Source: Chitinophagaceae bacterium (GTDB taxonomy: Bacteria > Bacteroidota > Bacteroidia > Chitinophagales > Chitinophagaceae). From it: a stretch of DNA of 5,239 bases. Below, in pieces: positions 1 to 5,239 of this stretch. The translations under genes and the position numbers were made by a program. The number at the start of each line of letters is the position of its first letter. Position 1 is the first letter of the stretch. The stretch is from positions 1 through 5,239 of the forward strand of contig JADLEN010000242.1 of NCBI GenBank assembly GCA_020846105.1, written 5' to 3'. The notes below the pieces were generated by a model. The model saw nothing but the letters and a program-made list of their open reading frames with translations. It was not told where the DNA came from and searched no databases.

Positions 1-1
1 A

Positions 2-748
2 ACAGTTACCTCAGCAGTAGCGTATTGCCAAGGCGAAACCGCTAGTGTACTGACAGCATCAGGATCCAGTCTGAAATGGTACACGGTCTTATCAGGTGGT
101 ACTGCTTTGGCTACTGCACCTACGCCAAGTACTGCAAGCCCAGGCACAACAATTTATTATGTGAGCCAAAGTAACGCTGCCTCTATTGGTGGTTGTGAAA
201 GCGCAAGAGCATCAATAGCGGTAACCATCAATTCATTGCCTGTGGCCCCAACAGTTACCTCAGCAGTAGCGTATTGCCAAGGAGCAACAGCATCGGTTTT
301 GACAGCAATAGGCACTAGTTTGAAATGGTACACCGTTTCGTCAGGTGGTACCGCATTGGCTAGCGCACCTACACCAAGCACCTCAAGCATAGGCACCTCC
401 AACTATTATGTGAGCCAAACTTCTGCGGCCTCTGTTGGTGGTTGCGAGGGTACAAGATCGGCTATCAATGTTTTAATCAACCCTCTACCCACAGCCCCTG
501 GCGTAGCTAGTCCTTTAAACTTATGTATGGGTACCGCCGAAAGTAGCCTTACCGCTATGGGTAGCAACCTAAAATGGTACTCTGCCGCTACTGGGGGTAC
601 AGGAAGCATTACTGCTCCTACGCCTAGTACTGCAAGTCTAAGTACCAACACATACTATGTGAGCCAAACCTCGTCCGCATCTGTTGGTGGCTGCGAAGGG
701 CCAAGGGCAGCATTATTGGTGCAAGTACAACCATTGCCATCAGTAACG
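2..748 (+). repeat. Three tandem 249-bp coding repeats (Ig-like modules)
   Basis: Copies lie at 2-250, 251-499 and 500-748 with an exact 249-bp period and no indels. My hand alignment gives 63 of 83 identical residues between copies 1 and 2, and 45 of 83 between copies 2 and 3. At DNA level, bases 1-33 and 250-282 are identical, and a block encoding YYVSQ recurs at the same phase in all three copies. Copy 1 begins at the window edge with the same bases as copy 2, so the array probably continues upstream. Confidence 0.95.
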
Positions 749-1681
749 ATAAGTTCATTGTCTTCCACTGGGTTTATTTATTGCCGCGAAAGCAATATTA
801 GCCTAAAAGCAAATGCACCATTGGCAGCAACATATCAATGGAGTTTTGGGGGTACAAATATTGCAGGATTACTAAGTGACACTACTATTGCTGCAAATAG
901 CGGCATGTACAAAGTATTGGTAAAAACTGCTTATGGCTGTGAAGGTATAGACTCAATAAATGTAACTAAAGATAGCTCTATAATACCCACACTATCGCCT
1001 ACTGAAATAATAATTTGTGAAGAAGGCAGCCAATTACTTACTGTGAATCCTGGTTTTGTAGGCTGGACTTTTGAATGGAAAAAAGATGGAATAACCTTTG
1101 CCGCTCCAGACTATATCAACCTCAAAAATGTGAATCTTTTAGGAACCTACACGGTAATTTCAAAAAACACAGTAGGCTGTATTGATACCACCAACGAAGC
1201 ACACCTTGGTTTTTATCCAAAGCCCACGAAGCCCACTATTATCAACATGGACCCTATCTTGGAAATACCTAATGTTTATTTGCATTATCAGTGGTATAGA
1301 AATGGGGTGAAGATTATAAGCACAAATGTATCTCTATACACCACAATGTCACCCGGTAGCTACCACGTAGAGGTTACAGACGAAAATGGTTGTCTAAACC
1401 AATCGGATACTGTAGAGATTAAAAGCGCAACAGGCATCAATACTTCGGTACTGAAAAGTGTATTGAAAATATATCCCAACCCATCGCGCAATATCGTGTA
1501 TATCGAAGCGCCGATAAAGGTGAATGTGAAGGTGACAGACATTACAGGACGTATGATTATAGCATTGAAAGAAGCAAAAGAAATAGACCTTGGCAACTAT
1601 GCCGATGGCAACTACATATTGATGATAACAGACGAAGAAAACAACCTCATAACGGTAGAAAAAATCAGTAAAATGCAATAG
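2..1681 (+). CDS. Secreted Ig-like repeat surface protein with T9SS sorting domain, 5'-partial
   Basis: This is the C-terminal 559 residues of a large exported protein. The frame is open from base 2, so the start is outside the window; the TTG at 107 lies inside a repeat and is not a start. Residues 1-249 are three 83-residue Ig-like repeats resembling the CHU_C-associated Ig family (Ig_7). Each has a Cys pair (C9/C65, C92/C148, C175/C231), an LKWY core and a YYVSQ strand. Residues about 250-325, 326-405 and 406-473 are three diverged Ig/PKD-like domains with GC(E/I/L) motifs; the last has only one Cys (C464). Residues about 487-559 are a T9SS type A sorting domain, starting LKIYPNPS and containing DITGR, ADGNY and a terminal KISK. 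By family knowledge this tail is removed when T9SS delivers the protein to the surface. The repeats probably form a stalk. The functional head, if any, is upstream and unseen, so adhesion is only a guess. Confidence 0.95.
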   Translation, partial: TVTSAVAYCQGETASVLTASGSSLKWYTVLSGGTALATAPTPSTASPGTTIYYVSQSNAASIGGCESARASIAVTINSLPVAPTVTSAVAYCQGATASVLTAIGTSLKWYTVSSGGTALASAPTPSTSSIGTSNYYVSQTSAASVGGCEGTRSAINVLINPLPTAPGVASPLNLCMGTAESSLTAMGSNLKWYSAATGGTGSITAPTPSTASLSTNTYYVSQTSSASVGGCEGPRAALLVQVQPLPSVTISSLSSTGFIYCRESNISLKANAPLAATYQWSFGGTNIAGLLSDTTIAANSGMYKVLVKTAYGCEGIDSINVTKDSSIIPTLSPTEIIICEEGSQLLTVNPGFVGWTFEWKKDGITFAAPDYINLKNVNLLGTYTVISKNTVGCIDTTNEAHLGFYPKPTKPTIINMDPILEIPNVYLHYQWYRNGVKIISTNVSLYTTMSPGSYHVEVTDENGCLNQSDTVEIKSATGINTSVLKSVLKIYPNPSRNIVYIEAPIKVNVKVTDITGRMIIALKEAKEIDLGNYADGNYILMITDEENNLITVEKISKMQ

Positions 1682-1699
1682 CAAAAATTTAATGAAAGT

Positions 1700-1739
1700 A
1701 AAAAGGCGCGTACCATTTAAAAGGTACGTGCCTTTTTTT
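1700..1739 (+). terminator. Intrinsic terminator after the repeat protein
   Basis: A 15-bp stem (1700-1714 with 1723-1737) contains one G-U wobble (1708/1729) and closes an 8-base loop (1715-1722). The 3' arm runs into seven T residues at 1733-1739. It starts 18 bases after the stop codon of the upstream gene and separates it from the DUF3820 gene. The 5' arm begins with five A residues, so weak termination from the minus strand is possible, but no minus-strand gene is seen here. Confidence 0.92.
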
Positions 1740-1815
1740 ATGGCCTATAAAAATTAGCCCAACATTTCAATGGAGCAGTGTAATATTGTACCGAACTTGA
1801 TAATATTTGCCTGCA

Positions 1816-2034
1816 ATGACCCCTGACCCCAACCTACTCCTCGACCTCGTAAAAATGCCCATGCCCTTCGGAAAATACAAAGGCACTATTTTGTGCAACT
1901 TGCCCGTAGCATATCTCGAGTGGTTTGCCCGAAAAGGTTTTCCTGCTGGCAAGTTGGGGGTATTGCTACAAACGCTTCATGAAATAAAAATGAACGGTTT
2001 AGAATATCTTTTAGACCCTTTAAAGAAAAAGTAA
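1816..2034 (+). CDS. DUF3820 family small protein (QSregVF_b-like)
   Basis: This 72-residue protein matches the DUF3820 family over nearly its whole length. Visible hallmarks are MPFGKYKG (residues 16-23), LPVAYLEWF (29-37), GFPAGKLG (41-48) and EIKMNGLE (56-63), then a Lys-rich end. The family carries the Pfam label 'putative quorum-sensing-regulated virulence factor', but its biochemical role is unknown to me. There is no signal peptide or membrane segment, so it should be cytoplasmic. I chose the ATG at 1816 because it keeps the short LLLDLVKM lead that family members usually have before FGKYKG. The in-frame TTG at 1807 adds only three residues. The ATG at 1855 follows an A-rich stretch and is a possible shorter start (59 residues). 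No Shine-Dalgarno sequence precedes the chosen start. The stop is one base before the ATG of the propeller gene, so co-transcription and perhaps translational coupling are likely. Confidence 0.92.
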   Translation: MTPDPNLLLDLVKMPMPFGKYKGTILCNLPVAYLEWFARKGFPAGKLGVLLQTLHEIKMNGLEYLLDPLKKK

Positions 2035-2035
2035 A

Positions 2036-3043
2036 ATGAAGCATTTTTACACAAGTTTTCTGGCTGCATTATTGTTGTGCAATATTGCTCTTGCCCAAGG
2101 TGCTACACTCAATATTATTGCTGCAAAAGAAAATATAAGCATCCGAGGTCTGAGTGTGGTAAGCGACAAAATAATTTGGTGTAGTGGCAGCAAGGGTAGT
2201 ATTGCCCGTAGTATTGATGGCGGCAAAACATTTCGATGGAAAACGGTGGCAGGCTACGAGCAAAATGATTTTAGAGATATTGAAGCCTTTGATGAAAATA
2301 CCGCGGTGATTATGGCTATTGGTGCGCCAGCCTTTATACTTAAAACAAAAGACGGTGGAAAAACTTGGCAAAAGGTATTTGAAGACAGTACCGATGGTAT
2401 GTTTCTGGATGCCATGGCTTTTGACAAAAAGGGAAATGGTATTGTAATTGGCGACCCAATTAATGGTATGATTTACCAAGCTTTTACTAATGATTATGGC
2501 GCTACTTGGTCCAAAAATAAAAATGCTTCAAATGCCACAAAAGGAGAATCTTTTTTTGCATCTAGCGGCACCAATATTGTGGCCACTGCCAATAATAAAC
2601 AGCCCTACCTGTGGGTGAGCGGCGGCGTGGTATCAAGGTTGTTTTACAAAAGCTCCATTATCCTTTTAGCAATGCAAAAAGGTCGTGAAACTACAGGTGC
2701 CAATTCTGTAGCATACCATAAAAACAAGGCCGTGGTGGTGGGTGGCGATTTTAGCAAGCCCAACAATTCAGATAGCAATTGCATCTTAGTAAATCTGAAA
2801 AGAAATGCAAAGTGCTCCAAGCCCATCCAAGCACCTCTTGGCTACAAAAGCTGTGTTATTTTTTACAACAAAAACACCCTAATAGCCTGTGGCACTAGTG
2901 GGGTAGATATCTCTTATGATGCTGGCTTGCATTGGCGCAATATTTCTAAAGAAAGCTTTCATGTAGTGCAGAAAGCCAAGAAGGGCAGAGCTATATTTTT
3001 GGCAGGAGCCAAGGGCCGAATAGCTACTTTGGTTTTGGATTAA
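2036..3043 (+). CDS. Exported YCF48/BNR-like beta-propeller protein ('oxidoreductase' in many annotations)
   Basis: The 335-residue product starts with a signal peptide: K2, H3, hydrophobic 7-18, and a cleavage site ALA/Q after residue 20. C15 does not sit in a lipobox, because the residue before it is Leu. The body has Asp-box motifs of the BNR/YCF48 propeller class: SIDGGKTF (59-66), TKDGGKTW (104-111), TNDYGATW (151-158) and the weaker SYDAGLHW (293-300). Conserved-looking segments IRGLSVVSD, FRDIEAFD, VIGDPING, TGANSVA, VVVGGDF and ISKESFHV fit a common Bacteroidota family often called 'oxidoreductase'. I see no cofactor motif to support that name. Relatives include the plastid/cyanobacterial photosystem II assembly factor YCF48/HCF136, but only the fold is shared. 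With no T9SS tail, the mature protein is expected in the periplasm. The start follows the A-rich sequence AGTAAA, one base after the DUF3820 stop, implying one operon. Substrate or partner is unknown. Confidence 0.93.
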   Translation: MKHFYTSFLAALLLCNIALAQGATLNIIAAKENISIRGLSVVSDKIIWCSGSKGSIARSIDGGKTFRWKTVAGYEQNDFRDIEAFDENTAVIMAIGAPAFILKTKDGGKTWQKVFEDSTDGMFLDAMAFDKKGNGIVIGDPINGMIYQAFTNDYGATWSKNKNASNATKGESFFASSGTNIVATANNKQPYLWVSGGVVSRLFYKSSIILLAMQKGRETTGANSVAYHKNKAVVVGGDFSKPNNSDSNCILVNLKRNAKCSKPIQAPLGYKSCVIFYNKNTLIACGTSGVDISYDAGLHWRNISKESFHVVQKAKKGRAIFLAGAKGRIATLVLD

Positions 3044-3061
3044 GTGGTTTTCTATTCAAAT

Positions 3062-3069
3062 TACTTTTG
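3062..3069 (+). promoter_or_regulatory. Candidate Bacteroidota -7 promoter element (TACTTTTG)
   Basis: TACTTTTG matches the Bacteroidota sigma-ABfr -7 consensus TAnnTTTG exactly, in the gap between the propeller gene and the next T9SS protein. A TTTTG at 3033-3037 could be the -33 element, but the 24-base gap is longer than usual. Transcription from here would give a leader of about 50 bases before the ATG at 3127. It would make that gene independent of the upstream pair. A short degenerate motif can occur by chance. Confidence 0.38.
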
Positions 3070-3126
3070 AAGGTATGTCAGTTGTGTTTTTTGAGTATAT
3101 TCGTATTTCCTCAATTTCCTGAAAAC

Positions 3127-5199
3127 ATGAAAAAGCATTTATTATTTGTACTTATTTTAGTGTGCACGCAAATCCTTCATGCACAAACACCCCAATTTCA
3201 TTGGGCTTTCGACCTGCAGGCCTATACGGTCAATGGCATGGCAATAGACTCCAATGACAACGTTTATGTCACAGGTAGTTTTGACGACACCACCGATTTC
3301 GACCCTAGCGCTGCAGTTTATAAGCTTACACCTATAGCGGGCAACGACGTCTTTGTAGCCAAATACAACAAATTGGGTGCACTCGTTTGGGTGGTTTCTT
3401 TTGGCAGCACAGACCACGATTATGCCTACGATATCAAAATTGATAAAAACAACAGCCTTGTGGTAACAGGCGATTTCTGGGGTAGCCTCAGCTTCGACTC
3501 GGCAGGCACCAAAAAATATTGCTATGATAATGGCAATCGAGATGTATTTGTTCTGAAACTAGACCTAAACGGCAAATATATATTCTGTAAAAACTTAGGA
3601 GGTTTGTACCGCGACGAAGCCAGGGCCCTGGCCATAGACAAGCAAGGCAACATATACACAACAGGCACTTTCTACGTCCAAATGGATTTTGACCCAAGCC
3701 CTAGCAAAGTAGTTTATAAGCCTACTACTTTTAGTACAGTTACGGCAGAGTGTGTATTTATTTCCAAATTAGACTCTAACGGAAACTATGTTTGGGGCAA
3801 ATATTTTGCAACTAAGCGTTATTGCCGCTCTTATGCTATTGACGTAGATAAGTATGAAAATGTTTACCTCTGCGGGGCTTCGGTAGATAGTATTGACCTC
3901 AACCCCGATGGTGGCGGTTATACGCCTAGCCCTACATCAGCAACAGCTCATTATATTACAAAGCTCAATAAAAACGGAAGTTTTGCATGGGCAAAACAAG
4001 TAGAAGGTTATAGAACGTTTACAGCCTGCCCGTCCTCTGTCAAAGTAGACGATACAGGAAATGTATATATGCAAATATGGGGCAGCCAATATTCAAGTAT
4101 TGGTGCCACCACGCTCCCGCCTGGCATGGCATTTATTACTGGGCTGAATTTAATAAAATTCGATAGTGCAGGAGCATTTAAGTATTTAAGAGGAATCGGA
4201 CGGGGAGGGGCTGGGCCTATCGGGCACCTAAAGTATAACTCAGGTACAAAATTCACTTTCGATAGCCAGAATAATATTGTGAGTGCATTTCTCATCGGTG
4301 CCAAAGCCGATGTAGACCCAAGCGACGACTCCGTTTTTCTTTACTCAAAAAGTACTTTTAGTATCGCTGTTACCAAAATAGACCAAAGCGGCAAGCTACT
4401 TTGGGCATATAATTTTGCAGATACCATCACCAATGGCCCTTCTGCTTTAGCGCTCAGCAATAGAGATAATATTTACCTCTCAGGGGTTTTTAATTATAAA
4501 ATAGACTATGACCCTAGTAGCGATACCAGTTTTTCAAAATCCAGTAACGGCGGCACTTTTGTGCACAAAATGAGTAGCTGCCAAGTAAAAAGCAACTTAA
4601 GCATTGCCGCTTGCAACAGCTTTACCCTGGGTGCCTATACCTACTCAGAATCGGGTAGCTATAAGCCAATTTTTATAGCCAAAAACAGTTGCGATAGTAT
4701 TGTAGCCTTGAATCTCAGCATCACCCATACCAACGACTCGGTAGTCAAAACGGGCAGCACCCTCACAGCCTTGGCCACAAGCGTATCTTACCAATGGGTG
4801 CGCTGCCCTAGCTATGCCGCCATAGTAGGCGCCACTAGCAATACCTATACCCCAAGCACCACCGGCAACTATGCCGTTATTATCAAAGACGGTATATGCA
4901 CCGATACCTCCGCCTGCATCAATACTTGGGGCTTAGGCATCCCTGACGAAAACCACAGCCCGCAACAAATAGCCATCAGCCCCAACCCTAGCACAGGCCT
5001 ATGCACTATTCATACAGGCATTGCCGCAAAAGATATGCAGCTAATGCTATACAACAATATGGGCACATTGGTACTGAGCCAAAAAACACAATCCGCCAGC
5101 AGCACCATCAATATTGCAAACCTGCCTAGTGGCGTTTATTTTATCAAAGTCTTTAGCGACAAGCAAAACCTCGGAGTGCAAAAACTAGTCAAGCACTAG
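3127..5199 (+). CDS. Secreted SBBP-type beta-propeller protein with T9SS sorting domain
   Basis: The 690-residue product has a signal peptide (KK, hydrophobic 5-17, cleavage LHA/Q after residue 19). Residues about 35-482 hold seven repeats of SBBP type. Typical parts are AIDSNDNVYVTGSF, a DxDPS turn (57-61, 187-191, 395-399, 460-464; DLNPD at 257-261) and D-V-F-V-x-K-x-x-x-x-G-x-x-x-W. Approximate blades are 35-90, 99-156, 163-226, 235-292, 303-356, 366-428 and 437-482, which suggests one seven-bladed propeller. Residues 491-533 form a Cys-containing stalk module (ACNSFTLGAYTY to CDSIVALNLSI). Residues about 537-600 form an Ig-like domain with SYQWVRC and C591/C597. Residues about 612-690 are a T9SS type A tail (IAISPNPSTG, LYNNMG, LPSGVYFIKV, QKLVKH). 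I chose ATG 3127 because the signal peptide begins there and A-rich GAAAAC precedes it; the in-frame TTG at 3067 adds 20 non-signal-like residues and overlaps the promoter candidate. The protein is probably surface-exposed or released; its ligand is unknown. Confidence 0.95.
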   Translation: MKKHLLFVLILVCTQILHAQTPQFHWAFDLQAYTVNGMAIDSNDNVYVTGSFDDTTDFDPSAAVYKLTPIAGNDVFVAKYNKLGALVWVVSFGSTDHDYAYDIKIDKNNSLVVTGDFWGSLSFDSAGTKKYCYDNGNRDVFVLKLDLNGKYIFCKNLGGLYRDEARALAIDKQGNIYTTGTFYVQMDFDPSPSKVVYKPTTFSTVTAECVFISKLDSNGNYVWGKYFATKRYCRSYAIDVDKYENVYLCGASVDSIDLNPDGGGYTPSPTSATAHYITKLNKNGSFAWAKQVEGYRTFTACPSSVKVDDTGNVYMQIWGSQYSSIGATTLPPGMAFITGLNLIKFDSAGAFKYLRGIGRGGAGPIGHLKYNSGTKFTFDSQNNIVSAFLIGAKADVDPSDDSVFLYSKSTFSIAVTKIDQSGKLLWAYNFADTITNGPSALALSNRDNIYLSGVFNYKIDYDPSSDTSFSKSSNGGTFVHKMSSCQVKSNLSIAACNSFTLGAYTYSESGSYKPIFIAKNSCDSIVALNLSITHTNDSVVKTGSTLTALATSVSYQWVRCPSYAAIVGATSNTYTPSTTGNYAVIIKDGICTDTSACINTWGLGIPDENHSPQQIAISPNPSTGLCTIHTGIAAKDMQLMLYNNMGTLVLSQKTQSASSTINIANLPSGVYFIKVFSDKQNLGVQKLVKH

Positions 5200-5230
5200 T
5201 CTGCGTACCTAGCCTTTTTTCTTTTTTTTT
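5184..5230 (+). terminator. Possible terminator: short hairpin over the stop codon, then a T-rich tract
   Basis: Two copies of the palindrome ACTAGT (5184-5189 and 5195-5200) can pair as a 6-bp stem with a 5-base loop that includes the TAG stop. A pyrimidine run, CC-T6-C-T9, follows at 5213-5230. The 14 bases between stem and T6 are too many for a textbook terminator, so either another structure is used or the T tract alone contributes. Its position just after the gene supports a 3'-end role. The window ends nine bases later. Confidence 0.35.
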
Positions 5231-5239
5231 GGGCGTGCC

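Noticed and set aside
107..109. TTG as the start of the first protein
   Set aside because: The same frame is open back to base 2 and encodes the first part of the same repeat, so this is an internal Leu codon of a 5'-truncated gene.
157..651. Two minus-strand 81-residue frames (157-402 and 406-651) that look like paralogues
   Set aside because: They are 249 bases apart and are antisense shadows of successive Ig-like repeats; the resemblance comes from the plus-strand repeat.
1..748. CRISPR-like spaced repeats
   Set aside because: The 33-bp identical blocks recur at 249 bp, are in frame and encode protein repeats; there are no spacers of uniform short length.
1360..1684. Minus-strand frames of 78 and 96 residues opposite the first T9SS tail
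   Set aside because: They run antisense to a clear sorting domain, show no recognisable domain, and one overlaps the stop codon and terminator side of the plus gene.
1807..1809. TTG as the start of the DUF3820 protein
   Set aside because: An ATG lies only three codons downstream and gives the usual family N-terminus; nothing supports the rarer codon.
1781..1809. Promoter upstream of the DUF3820 gene (TAATATTG at 1781-1788 or AATATTTG at 1802-1809)
   Set aside because: Each has one mismatch to TAnnTTTG and no well-spaced -33 TTTG; the second is too close to the start. A promoter is expected here after the terminator, but neither site is convincing.
2078..2080. Lipoprotein signal at C15 of the YCF48-like protein
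   Set aside because: The residues before the Cys are LLL, not a lipobox with Gly, Ala or Ser at -1, and a good type I site lies at residue 20.
2069..2479. Minus-strand 136-residue frame
   Set aside because: It is fully antisense to the conserved propeller gene, whose signal peptide and Asp boxes leave no doubt about the coding strand.
2036..3043. True oxidoreductase function
   Set aside because: The name is common for this family, but I see no nucleotide-, flavin-, haem- or metal-cofactor motif; only propeller Asp boxes are visible.
4008..4304. Minus-strand 98-residue frame
   Set aside because: It is antisense to blades 5-6 of the propeller, with no recognisable motif.

Overview
The window looks like Bacteroidota chromosome, by eye of moderate GC. 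Three things point there. Two proteins end in a type IX secretion (T9SS) type A sorting domain. The stalk domains are Ig-like modules of the kind associated with T9SS and gliding-motility proteins. Starts lack a Shine-Dalgarno sequence (two of three follow A-rich stretches), and a TAnnTTTG-type -7 element is present. The class cannot be fixed from this sequence; a Chitinophagia or Sphingobacteriia-like member is my guess. All genes lie on the plus strand, and I see no RNA gene, mobile element, CRISPR array or phage feature.

Region 1 (2-1739) is the 3' part of a large secreted, repeat-built surface protein, closed by a strong intrinsic terminator. What is visible is three near-regular 83-residue Ig-like repeats (exact 249-bp period), three diverged Ig/PKD-like domains, and a T9SS tail. 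The start lies outside the window and more repeats probably precede it.

Region 2 (1816-3043) is a two-gene unit with a single base between the genes. It holds a small cytoplasmic DUF3820-family protein followed by an exported YCF48/BNR-type beta-propeller protein, the kind often named 'oxidoreductase' in Bacteroidota genomes without evidence of redox chemistry.

Region 3 (3062-5230) has a candidate promoter followed by a 690-residue secreted protein. It carries a signal peptide, about seven SBBP-type beta-propeller blades, two stalk domains and a T9SS tail. A T-rich stretch follows it.

The shared theme is export: two proteins are built for T9SS cell-surface delivery and one appears to stay in the periplasm. 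I see no evidence for a new enzymatic, defence or mobile system. The points most worth checking are the tandem repeat array, which may be expanding, and the tight DUF3820-propeller pair.
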